Assembly: GCA_938082955.1 (NCBI GenBank)
Contig: CALKDE010000132.1
Coordinates: forward strand, 1 to 7,970
Reading direction: 5' to 3'
From: an uncultured Pseudomonadales bacterium
GTDB taxonomy: Bacteria; Pseudomonadota; Gammaproteobacteria; Pseudomonadales; Pseudohongiellaceae
DNA length: 7,970 nucleotides
Made by a program: the position numbers and the translations under genes. Below the pieces are notes generated by a model. The model had not been told where the DNA came from. It ran no database searches and was given only the letters and a program-made list of their open reading frames with translations. How positions within the stretch are numbered: the first letter of the stretch is position 1; every line of letters starts with the position of its first letter. Positions 1 through 6,358 of this stretch are shown in pieces.

Positions 1-310
1 TAGCGGCTATCTCTACTATGTGTCGTTGAAGGGCGTTACCGGTGCCGCATTGACCGACTTTGGCTCAGTGACTACGAATATAAATAAGTTGCGTGAACGG
101 ACCCAACTACCGATTGTTATAGGTTTTGGCATCAAGGACGCCGAGAGTGCTGCAGCCATGGGAAGGTTGGCAGATGGTGTAATTATAGGCAGCGCTCTGG
201 TTGAAAAAATCGCTCTATTGGCCGATCAAGTAGAATATGAGTCAGAACTGCTGACTGACACCATAAGAGTGATATCTGAGGCTAGAGAAGCCTTAGATAA
301 ACTAGTGTAA
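1..310 (+). CDS. trpA: Tryptophan synthase alpha chain, C-terminal part (5' end outside window)
   Basis: TrpA cleaves indole-3-glycerol phosphate to indole and glyceraldehyde-3-phosphate. The indole is channelled to TrpB in the cytoplasmic alpha2-beta2 complex. The reading frame is open from base 2 and ends with TAA at 308-310, so about 102 of the usual ~265-270 residues are visible. The opening residues SGYLYYVSLKGVTGA match the family segment around beta-strand 6 (E. coli has GYTYLLSRSGVTGA). IGFGIKD and IIGSALVEK are the two phosphate-binding loops, with the Gly-Phe-Gly and Gly-Ser residues expected to hold the substrate phosphate. The catalytic Glu and Asp of the family lie upstream and cannot be checked. 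A GTG at base 20 is an internal valine, not a start. accD follows after 33 bp on the same strand, so trpA is probably co-transcribed with it. Confidence 0.96.
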   Translation, partial: SGYLYYVSLKGVTGAALTDFGSVTTNINKLRERTQLPIVIGFGIKDAESAAAMGRLADGVIIGSALVEKIALLADQVEYESELLTDTIRVISEAREALDKLV

Positions 311-343
311 ACTCTTTAGCTGACTGCCTAGACGGACTGAAGA

Positions 344-1213
344 ATGAGTTGGATAGATAAAATTTTACCATCGATATCAATCGCTCCAAAGGACGCGAAA
401 AAATCGACTGTGCCTGAAGGTACCTGGAAGCAATGCCCACGCTGCGATGCGATGCTTTACAAGAAATCGCTCAGCGAAAACTTCGATGTTTGTCCCAAGT
501 GTGAACACCATCTGCGCATCACTGCTAGGCGTCGTATCGAGCTGTTTCTGGATGCTGGCGATCAGATTGAGTTGAATGCTGACATGGAGCCAGTTGATCT
601 GTTGAAATTCAAGGATCGAAAGAAATACAAAGATAGGATTAGCGCGGCACAAAAAAGTACGGGCGAGAAAGATGCCATTATTGTCGTAAAAGGCAAGGTC
701 AATAATATTCCTGTTATCACTGCTGCTTTCGAGTTCAGTTTTATCGGTGGCTCAATGGGGGCAGTGGTCGGTGAAAAATTTACCCAGGCAGTCAATATTT
801 GTATAGAAGAGAAGTTACCTCTCGTGTGTTTCTCCACCAGTGGTGGAGCGCGCATGCAGGAAGCACTTATCTCTCTCATGCAGATGCCGAAGACGTCAGC
901 CGCTTTGGCGAAATTGAAGCGAAATTCCTTGCCCTATATCTCGGTTCTCGTGGATCCAGTCTATGGCGGCGTATCAGCAAGCCTGGCGATGCTCGGCGAT
1001 GTGAATATTGCCGAGCCTAACGCACTGGTTGGCTTTACAGGCCCTGATGTTATAAGGCAGACGGTGCGAGTAAAGCTACCCGAAGGTTTTCAACGCAGCG
1101 AATTCTTACTTGAGAATGGGGCTATTGACATGATCGTTCACCGTAAGAATCTGCGTAGCAAAATTTCGTCGATGCTCGAAAAATTTCTTTATTACAGAAA
1201 CACCGCCTCTTAA
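344..1213 (+). CDS. accD: Acetyl-CoA carboxylase carboxyltransferase subunit beta
   Basis: AccD pairs with AccA to form the carboxyltransferase that moves the carboxyl group from carboxybiotin (on AccB) to acetyl-CoA, giving malonyl-CoA for fatty-acid synthesis. The 289-residue protein starts MSWIDKI, like E. coli MSWIERI, which supports the ATG at 344. The N-terminal zinc ribbon has Cys31, Cys34, Cys50 and Cys53 (CPRC and CPKC). The crotonase-fold domain carries GGSMG (135-139), SGGARMQE (166-173) and GGVSAS (208-213), then the GFQRSEFL segment and GAIDMIV near the C-terminus. The protein ends soon after this, without the Pro/Glu-rich tail of E. coli AccD (304 residues), which is common in the family. 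The ribosome-binding site is weak (a GGA about 8 bases upstream). It lies 33 bp after trpA and 17 bp before folC. accA is not in the window. Confidence 0.98.
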   Translation: MSWIDKILPSISIAPKDAKKSTVPEGTWKQCPRCDAMLYKKSLSENFDVCPKCEHHLRITARRRIELFLDAGDQIELNADMEPVDLLKFKDRKKYKDRISAAQKSTGEKDAIIVVKGKVNNIPVITAAFEFSFIGGSMGAVVGEKFTQAVNICIEEKLPLVCFSTSGGARMQEALISLMQMPKTSAALAKLKRNSLPYISVLVDPVYGGVSASLAMLGDVNIAEPNALVGFTGPDVIRQTVRVKLPEGFQRSEFLLENGAIDMIVHRKNLRSKISSMLEKFLYYRNTAS

Positions 1214-1230
1214 TCTATAGAGCTAAAGCA

Positions 1231-2538
1231 ATGCCCGCGAAAGGTAGTTCTCTCGAGAGCTGGTTGCAGTATATTTCTAGCGTACATCCGCGCGAGATAG
1301 AACTTGGTCTTGAGCGGAGTCAAAGAGTTGCGGCTAATCTGAGTTTAGGCAAACCCGCACCGCTAGTCGTCACTGTTGCCGGTACAAATGGCAAGGGCTC
1401 TTGTGTGGCGACAATGGAAGCTATCCTGCAGGAGGCGGGGTATAAAACCGGTTGTTATACCTCGCCGCATATTCATGTCTTCAACGAACGTATCCGTATT
1501 AATGCGACCAACGTCACCGATGCGCCTTTGATCTCTGCCTTTGCGGCGATCGATGAAGCCAGAGATGGCGAAACCCTGAGTTACTTCGAATTCGCTACCT
1601 TAGCGGGTCTTTACCTGCTGCGGGAGAACAATGTTGACGTAGCCTTGTTAGAGGTCGGCCTGGGCGGTCGTCTCGACGCGGTGAACATCGTCGATGCGGA
1701 TATTGCAGTGATTAGTAGCATAGGTATTGATCACACGGATTGGCTGGGTAACGACATCGAATCTATCGCTGTCGAGAAGGCGGGCATAATGAGGCCCAAA
1801 ATACCGACCATATTTGGTGGCGAACACGCACCTAACGCAATTATCAAAAGAGCGCAGGAACTTGGTTCACCTTTGATTATAAGCGGTCAAAATTTTCACG
1901 TTGAGCAGGATGTTGCTAATACCTCCTGGCGATGGAGAGGGCAAGATAGGCAGGCAGAGCCTATAATCTGGTCTGATCTACCCATTCCCAGCCTCATGTT
2001 GAGCAATGTAGCTGCTAGCTTACAAGCCTTGAAGTTATTACCTATATGCATTGAGATTGAAGCGGTGGTTGCTGCGTTGGCGGGGCTAGCACTGGCTGGT
2101 CGCTTCGATAAGCGCAGGGATTTGGGCAATGGCCGCACGGTAATCTTCGATGTGGCTCATAATCCCGATGCTATGCGGCAACTCGCCATTCGTTTGCACA
2201 GCTACAAGGCCGAGAATCAGGGGGCTGGTCGCATCGCGGCAGTCCTGGCGGTGATGGCCGATAAAGATGTGCCAGGAATGATCACAGCCTTAGAATACTG
2301 CGTAGACATCTGGTATATTGCGCAGGTTGATGAGGCGCGCAGTATGGCTGCACACGAAGTGGCACAAAGCGTGAAAAGCCTGGGAATAGCGTCTAATCAG
2401 GGGCTTATTTTGCAATTCGACAGCGTCGAGTCAGCCTATAGGGCCGCGTGCGACGAAACCGAAGCCGAGGACGCTGTACTGGTGACGGGCTCGTTCTTTA
2501 CCGTCGCAGCAGTTCATGGGCTTACTGAGCAGCTGTGA
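1231..2538 (+). CDS. folC: Bifunctional dihydrofolate synthase / folylpolyglutamate synthase
   Basis: FolC adds glutamate to dihydropteroate to make dihydrofolate and then extends the gamma-glutamyl tail of reduced folates, using ATP in the cytoplasm. It belongs to the Mur ligase superfamily. The protein has 435 residues (E. coli 422). Visible motifs are the P-loop GTNGKGS (51-57), the YTSPH and NERIRIN segments, LEVGLGGRLDAVN, the metal-site motif IGIDHTDWLG with His168, and VEKAGI, whose Lys183 corresponds to the carbamylated lysine (Lys188) of E. coli FolC. The C-terminal ligase domain begins with the AGRFDKR segment and contains FDVAHNPDA (306-314). The ATG at 1231 lies 17 bp after the accD stop with no strong Shine-Dalgarno, which suggests translational coupling. 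No key residue appears to be missing. Confidence 0.97.
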   Translation: MPAKGSSLESWLQYISSVHPREIELGLERSQRVAANLSLGKPAPLVVTVAGTNGKGSCVATMEAILQEAGYKTGCYTSPHIHVFNERIRINATNVTDAPLISAFAAIDEARDGETLSYFEFATLAGLYLLRENNVDVALLEVGLGGRLDAVNIVDADIAVISSIGIDHTDWLGNDIESIAVEKAGIMRPKIPTIFGGEHAPNAIIKRAQELGSPLIISGQNFHVEQDVANTSWRWRGQDRQAEPIIWSDLPIPSLMLSNVAASLQALKLLPICIEIEAVVAALAGLALAGRFDKRRDLGNGRTVIFDVAHNPDAMRQLAIRLHSYKAENQGAGRIAAVLAVMADKDVPGMITALEYCVDIWYIAQVDEARSMAAHEVAQSVKSLGIASNQGLILQFDSVESAYRAACDETEAEDAVLVTGSFFTVAAVHGLTEQL

Positions 2539-2579
2539 AAGGCTAGTTTTAGCAGGAAACAAGTGATCTTATTACTATT

Positions 2580-2584
2580 GAGGT
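2580..2584 (+). promoter_or_regulatory. Shine-Dalgarno site that fixes the TTG start of dedD
   Basis: GAGGT lies 7 bases before the TTG at 2592. No in-frame ATG precedes it that would keep the membrane anchor in its usual position, so this site decides the unusual start codon. Confidence 0.6.
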
Positions 2585-2591
2585 ACACGAC

Positions 2592-3215
2592 TTGAACCAA
2601 GGCGCCAAACAACGAATCGTCGGTACTGTCGTGCTACTCGCTCTAGCCTTAATATTTCTGCCCATCATTTTTGATGGTGAAGGCAGCTACCAAGCTCCGG
2701 TTAGCAGCCGTATCCCAGAATCTCCCATTATTTCTATCCTTCCTGAGCCTATCCAGTCGCGACCGGTGATTGTAGGCAATGTCGAGACCGTTGAGGTCGT
2801 TGATGCGGAAATTGCCACAACCGTATCCCTTATAGAAGAAGTTATCGAGCTCGTCGAGGAACCTGCCTCAGACATCGCTACCGGGGAGCCCGCTAGCGAT
2901 GTCGAAATCACCGAATCCATAGCCATTTTTAGCCGCGAAGTGCCACAGCTTAGCGATGTAGGACTACCCCAGGGATGGGTTGTTCGCCTAGGGTCTTTTT
3001 CAGATAGCGAGAACGCCAGTAATCTAGTGACCAGGTTGCAAAGCGCAGGCTATAAGGCTTATAGCCGCTCTATGCGTAGTGGTCAAGGTGCTCTCACTGG
3101 CGTATTCGTCGGTCCTTGGTTGGATCGGGGGCAGGTAAACGAATATCAGCAAAAGTTGCAAGAGGAATTCAGTTTGGCAGGTTTGGTAGTTCGCTACGAA
3201 CTCGAGAGTCTATAG
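2592..3215 (+). CDS. dedD: DedD-like SPOR-domain cell-division protein
   Basis: DedD is a bitopic inner-membrane protein. Its periplasmic SPOR domain binds glycan strands stripped of stem peptides at the division septum. The 207-residue protein (E. coli about 220) has a short cytoplasmic N-terminus, KQRIVGTVV leading into one transmembrane helix (about residues 8-27), then FDGEG. A low-complexity acidic linker rich in Glu, Val and Ile covers about residues 40-120. The C-terminal SPOR domain is about 126-203, with WVVRLGSF, the LVTRLQSAGYKAY helix and VFVGPW. The start is TTG at 2592, supported by a GAGGT at 2580-2584 with 7 bases of spacing and by the match of MNQGAKQRIVG to the family N-terminus. 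It is placed between folC (53 bp upstream) and cvpA (18 bp downstream), as in E. coli. Confidence 0.92.
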   Translation: MNQGAKQRIVGTVVLLALALIFLPIIFDGEGSYQAPVSSRIPESPIISILPEPIQSRPVIVGNVETVEVVDAEIATTVSLIEEVIELVEEPASDIATGEPASDVEITESIAIFSREVPQLSDVGLPQGWVVRLGSFSDSENASNLVTRLQSAGYKAYSRSMRSGQGALTGVFVGPWLDRGQVNEYQQKLQEEFSLAGLVVRYELESL

Positions 3216-3233
3216 CGGGTTACTGATTAGCAC

Positions 3234-3725
3234 ATGGCATTCAATCAAGTCGATATAGTCATTCTGATAATCACGGTGCTATCGTCTGTATTTGGCCTAT
3301 GGCGGGGACTGATCAAGGAAGTACTTTCATTATTGACCTGGATTGCAGCTTTACTGGTGTCTAGGGTATACAGTGAACCCCTCGCGGGATTGATGACGGG
3401 CATGATAGAGAACGATGGCATTCGCTACGTGAGCGCGTTTGCCATACTTTTTGTTATTGTGATGATGTTAGGAACGTTTCTGAATTTCCTTATGTCAAAA
3501 TTACTTAACGTCACCGGCTTGAAGTTGGCCGACCGCTTACTGGGTGCCGTCTTTGGTGTGGCCAGGGGTGTGATAATCGTGTTGGTAATTCTGTTTGTTA
3601 CTAGCGTGTTCGTTTCAGAGACTGAGTTGTGGCAGAAATCGCAGTTGATCCCTTATGGGATGGACTTGATTGAGAAGTCTCAGGTTTTTATTGGGGATAT
3701 GAATAGCGTCAGTGGGGCGCCTTAA
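3234..3725 (+). CDS. cvpA: CvpA family inner-membrane protein
   Basis: CvpA is a small polytopic inner-membrane protein first named for its need in colicin V production in E. coli. Its molecular activity is not established. The 163-residue protein shows four hydrophobic segments, at about residues 6-22, 28-44, 64-86 and 104-126. The two family signatures are visible: GLWRGLIKEV in the first loop (21-30) and DRLLGAVFGVARG (100-112) at the start of the last helix. The C-terminal 35 residues are polar. The ATG at 3234 lies 18 bp after dedD, and purF begins 24 bp downstream. This conserved cvpA-purF order explains why the gene is often under the purine regulon in enterobacteria. No PurR operator is evident in front of it here, and transcription probably comes from upstream. 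Confidence 0.93.
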   Translation: MAFNQVDIVILIITVLSSVFGLWRGLIKEVLSLLTWIAALLVSRVYSEPLAGLMTGMIENDGIRYVSAFAILFVIVMMLGTFLNFLMSKLLNVTGLKLADRLLGAVFGVARGVIIVLVILFVTSVFVSETELWQKSQLIPYGMDLIEKSQVFIGDMNSVSGAP

Positions 3726-3749
3726 ACACTGTTAATCGCGGAGCGTACT

Positions 3750-5255
3750 ATGTGTGGATTGGTAGGTGTGGTTGCTAGTAAAGATGCAGGTGTCTGCCTC
3801 TATGACACATTAACTGTGCTGCAACATCGGGGTCAGGATGCTGCGGGCATCATGACTAGCGATAACGGAAAGCTAAATCTTCGCAAAGATAACGGCCTGG
3901 TAAAGGACGTGTTTCGCACCCGGCATATGCGCAGGCTGACCGGTAATATGGGTATAGGGCATGTGCGTTATCCTACCGCCGGCGGCTCCAGTCCAGCACT
4001 CGCACAACCGTTTTATGTAAATTCGCCCTATGGCCTCTGCCTCGCCCACAACGGCAACCTAACCAACAGTAAAGAACTCAGTCGCGACCTTTTTAAAGAA
4101 GACCTTCGTCATATTAATACCGATTCCGACTCAGAGGTATTACTAAATATATTCGCCCACGAATTGCAGCGCCGCAATAAAATGAAACCGCTGCCCGAAG
4201 ATGTATTCGCTGCGGTTGCCGGTGTGCATAATCGCTGTCGTGGCGGTTTCGTCGCCATTGTAATGTTATCTGGCTATGGCATAGTCGGTTTTAGAGATAG
4301 AAATGGTATCCGTCCGCTAGTATTCGGTATCCGGGAATCAGAGCAGGGTAAAAAAGAATACATGATTGCCTCTGAGAGTGTGGCACTCGACTCGCAGGGA
4401 TTTACACTAGTGCGCGATGTCTCTCCTGGCGAGGCGGTCTACATAGATATTAATGGCGAGTTGCATACTCAGCTGTGCACCGAGCCGGGCGTGCATACGC
4501 CTTGCATATTCGAACACGTCTATTTTGCACGTCCAGATTCATTAATGGATGGCATATCAGTTTATAAGGCACGCATGCGCATGGGCGAGCGTCTTGCGGA
4601 CAAGATCGAAAGAATCAGGCCTGCGCATGATATCGACGTGATAATCCCGATCCCCGACACGAGTCGTACAGCGGCTCTGGAATTGGCAAACCGTCTTGGT
4701 CTGAAGTTCCGTGAAGGCTTCGTGAAGAATCGCTATATCGGTCGTACGTTTATCATGCCAGGGCAGAGTCAGCGCAAGAAAAGTGTCCGTCAGAAATTGA
4801 ACGCCATCGGTCTTGAATTCAAGGGCAAGAACGTATTGCTAGTCGATGACTCGATCGTTCGCGGAACAACTTGCAAACAAATCATTCAGATGGCACGCGA
4901 TGCGGGGGCCGCGAAAGTCTATATCGCCTCAGCAGCACCGGCGATTCGTTACCCTAATGTCTATGGCATCGATATGCCCGCGGCGGATGAACTCATCGCC
5001 TCGGGCAAGACAGAAAAAGAAATCGAAGAGGCTATCGGGGCCGACTGGCTAATCTATCAGGATCTGGAAGACCTGATCTCTACAGCCTCTGAAGGCAATT
5101 CTGATATTGAGCAATACGAGTGTTCGGTGTTCAATGGCGAATACGTTACCGGGGATGTGGATGAGATATATCTGAAACGCCTTGAAAATTCACGTAACGA
5201 TACGGCCAAGGCAAAGAAGGAGAGCAAGAAGGCAGCCGCGCAAGCTAGAGACTAG
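3750..5255 (+). CDS. purF: Amidophosphoribosyltransferase (glutamine PRPP amidotransferase)
   Basis: PurF converts PRPP and glutamine to 5-phosphoribosylamine, the first committed step of purine synthesis. The 501-residue protein (E. coli 505) begins MCGLVG, so removal of Met exposes the N-terminal nucleophile Cys directly, with no propeptide. This is the E. coli type, not the Bacillus Fe-S type. The glutaminase domain shows HRGQDAAGI (26-34), GHVRYPTAG (70-78, Arg73) and AHNGNLTN (99-106). The phosphoribosyltransferase domain has the flexible-loop segment KNRYIGRTFIMPGQ and the PRPP loop VLLVDDSIVRGTT (362-374, Asp366 and Asp367). The C-terminal tail ends in a Lys/Ala-rich stretch (KAKKESKKAAAQARD). 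A GGAG at 3740-3743 with 6 bases of spacing supports the ATG. It is the last gene of the + strand block. metZ, which follows purF in pseudomonads, is absent. Confidence 0.98.
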   Translation: MCGLVGVVASKDAGVCLYDTLTVLQHRGQDAAGIMTSDNGKLNLRKDNGLVKDVFRTRHMRRLTGNMGIGHVRYPTAGGSSPALAQPFYVNSPYGLCLAHNGNLTNSKELSRDLFKEDLRHINTDSDSEVLLNIFAHELQRRNKMKPLPEDVFAAVAGVHNRCRGGFVAIVMLSGYGIVGFRDRNGIRPLVFGIRESEQGKKEYMIASESVALDSQGFTLVRDVSPGEAVYIDINGELHTQLCTEPGVHTPCIFEHVYFARPDSLMDGISVYKARMRMGERLADKIERIRPAHDIDVIIPIPDTSRTAALELANRLGLKFREGFVKNRYIGRTFIMPGQSQRKKSVRQKLNAIGLEFKGKNVLLVDDSIVRGTTCKQIIQMARDAGAAKVYIASAAPAIRYPNVYGIDMPAADELIASGKTEKEIEEAIGADWLIYQDLEDLISTASEGNSDIEQYECSVFNGEYVTGDVDEIYLKRLENSRNDTAKAKKESKKAAAQARD

Positions 5256-5302
5256 TTCGGTTTTCAGTTAGGGCAACTCGGCGAGGCTCGAAATAGGGTT
5301 AG

Positions 5303-5545
5303 AAAGAAAGCTGGGAAAAGCTTAGAAGTGAGACGCCAATCGCTTTCAGGGATAGAGTGTGTGCTGAGAGGCCTGAGTTCGCCGAGGCGGTGACTGAGCT
5401 TACAGATTTGTATGTTCAGATGACCTATGTAGAGAAGTCTGTTAGTGAGGCACAGAAGAAGGCTGACTTACAGTCGTTGAAAGTTGTGTATGCGAAGCTA
5501 AAGACAGAGATGCCCGTGTTGGCTGGATTGAGGCGCGCTGGGTAG
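5303..5545 (+). pseudogene. Probable remnant of a TgpA-type transglutaminase C-terminus (DUF4129-like)
   Basis: This + strand frame is open from 5303 to the TAG at 5543-5545. A GTG at 5357, with AGGGA 4 bases before it, could in principle start a 62-residue protein. The translation contains SETPIAFRDRV (codons 5327-5359), then RPEFAEAVTELTDLYVQMTY and a lysine-rich helix ending KVVYAKLKTEMPVL. From memory this follows the pattern at the very C-terminus of TgpA/DUF3488 membrane transglutaminases, whose DUF4129 end reads roughly GETP-x-x-F-x-x-R, a PELA-x-A helix, LY-x-x-x-x-Y and a final helix rich in L and R. The homology would begin before the GTG, so the GTG is probably an internal valine. 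No transglutaminase core or membrane helices exist upstream, since purF ends 47 bp earlier. I infer a decayed 3' fragment. A real small protein is the alternative. Confidence 0.45.
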
Positions 5546-5614
5546 CTTTTACTTAGCATCCTTTTTGAATCGTTTAGTATGAGTTGGCTTTGCTTCCCTT
5601 TCTTTTCATAGCTT

Positions 5615-5661
5615 CCAAATTTACTCAGCTAAGCGCGTTCGGGCTTGGCGGCTCAATTTGG
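5615..5661. repeat. Nested imperfect hairpin 3' of the epoxide-hydrolase-like gene
   Basis: CCAAATT (5615-5621) is the exact complement of AATTTGG (5655-5661). Inside it AGC (5627-5629) pairs with GCT (5651-5653) and AAGC (5631-5634) with GCTT (5643-5646), leaving the loop GCGTTCGG. It ends just before the minus-strand stop codon at 5663-5665. There is no T-tract on either side, so it is not a canonical intrinsic terminator, but it could mark or protect the 3' end of the minus-strand transcript. Confidence 0.35.
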
Positions 5662-5662
5662 G

Positions 5663-6106
5663 TCAGGCCGGTTCCATCTTTATTGTGTAGTCATACCAAT
5701 CCACGATCTTTCCATCTCTGATGAAGAATACCCCAACACCTTGCCAAGTCTTGATTGTGAAATCCGAAAAATAGTCAATCCGCTCATTAATTACCATCGG
5801 TCCTCGAGCAAAGGTATCTAGCACCTCGAATCTGTCGACGTTGTTAATGATCGTCTGAATGCGTGCTGATACGGCGTCACGGCCATTTGCCAGTTCGGTC
5901 GTTTCCGTCATGCGGTACGCTCCGTCGTCAGCAAAAAAACCCATAATATTGTCGAGGTCATGGCTAGGCCAGGCTGCGCAAAATTCGTTGACGAGCTGAA
6001 CATTAGACTGCTCTTCAAGTGTTAGCTCCGCCGCACTAGCCGCTTTGGCAATAGCAGTGAGCGCCATTGCCCCAGCTCCAGCGGCTATAAAACCTCGACG
6101 GTTCAT
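5663..6106 (-). CDS. Tat-exported limonene-epoxide-hydrolase-like (SnoaL/NTF2-fold) protein
   Basis: From the ATG at 6106 this is a 147-residue protein. It opens with a twin-arginine signal peptide, MNRRGFIAAGAGAMALTA, with probable cleavage near KAASAAE, so it should be exported folded to the periplasm. The mature part has the small cone-shaped NTF2/SnoaL fold pattern: LVNEFCAAWPSHDLDNIMGFF, then GRDAV. It also carries NERIDYF and IVDWYDY, which match the Arg-Asp...Asp triad motifs of limonene-1,2-epoxide hydrolase (NERVD and a later W-x-DY). Tyr of AYRM aligns with the active-site Tyr, but Met stands where that family has the water-holding Asn. Substrate and activity are therefore uncertain. 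AAGGA at 6113-6117 with 6 bases of spacing favours 6106. A second in-frame ATG at 6121 would add five residues (MKGPE) and has its own, more distant AAGGAG. The gene stands alone, convergent with purF. Confidence 0.85.
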   Translation of the reverse strand: MNRRGFIAAGAGAMALTAIAKAASAAELTLEEQSNVQLVNEFCAAWPSHDLDNIMGFFADDGAYRMTETTELANGRDAVSARIQTIINNVDRFEVLDTFARGPMVINERIDYFSDFTIKTWQGVGVFFIRDGKIVDWYDYTIKMEPA

Positions 6107-6112
6107 TTCTGG

Positions 6113-6117
6113 TCCTT
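6113..6117 (-). promoter_or_regulatory. Shine-Dalgarno site favouring the 6106 start
   Basis: On the minus strand AAGGA precedes the ATG at 6106 by 6 bases, near-optimal spacing. The alternative ATG at 6121 has AAGGAG at 6133-6138 with 11 bases of spacing. The first arrangement places the Arg-Arg pair right after the initiator, as is common in short Tat signals. Confidence 0.5.
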
Positions 6118-6158
6118 TCATTGGCGTAATTTCTCCTTCAGACTTTCTCTGTTTATCG

Positions 6159-6172
6159 GTTTGTTTACAAAC
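6159..6172. promoter_or_regulatory. Palindrome GTTTGT-TT-ACAAAC, possible operator
   Basis: Perfect 6-bp arms with a 2-base centre lie 53 bp upstream of the 6106 start on the minus strand. The size suits a dimeric repressor site, but no regulator gene is adjacent, so the role is a guess. Confidence 0.3.
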
Positions 6173-6191
6173 GCTTTCTGCCAGTAGCCGA

Positions 6192-6203
6192 CGTTGTGCA
6201 ACG
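6192..6203. promoter_or_regulatory. Palindrome CGTTG-TG-CAACG, possible operator
   Basis: Perfect 5-bp arms around a 2-base centre. Its centre lies 32 bp from that of the palindrome at 6159-6172, about three helical turns. The two sequences differ, so a shared regulator is not shown. Confidence 0.25.
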
Positions 6204-6307
6204 CTTAACGCCTTTGATGATTGTTACGTCTCGTGCGTCCTTTTTGATTGTCGTGAATACAGAAATCCAGCATTACCGGCTGAGGTGTTCGGGTGAAAAA
6301 GCAGGTG

Positions 6308-6358
6308 AAACCGGCTTAGGGAAGTTTGGGTTGTTTCAATGCCCGCCTCGGTTTTTTA
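6308..6358 (+). terminator. Possible rho-independent terminator with no clear upstream gene
   Basis: AAACCG (6308-6313) pairs with CGGTTT (6349-6354), GC (6314-6315) with GC (6345-6346) and GGG (6319-6321) with CCC (6342-6344), with two small bulges and a loop of about 20 bases. The 3' arm runs into a tract of six T (6352-6357). The polarity fits + strand transcription, yet no + strand gene ends nearby. Confidence 0.3.

Noticed and set aside
377..879. Overlapping minus-strand reading frames inside accD
   Set aside because: They are antisense to a strongly conserved gene and have no family features.
5308..5323. AAGCT...AGCTT hairpin after purF as a terminator
   Set aside because: Only a 5-bp stem and no following T-tract, and it lies inside the DUF4129-like remnant.
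6045..6296. 83-codon + strand reading frame opposite the Tat signal peptide
   Set aside because: It overlaps the start of the exported-protein gene in antisense and shows no recognisable domain.
6334..6346. GTTTCAATGCCCGC resembling the end of some CRISPR repeats
   Set aside because: Single copy, with no regularly spaced repeats or cas genes anywhere in the window.
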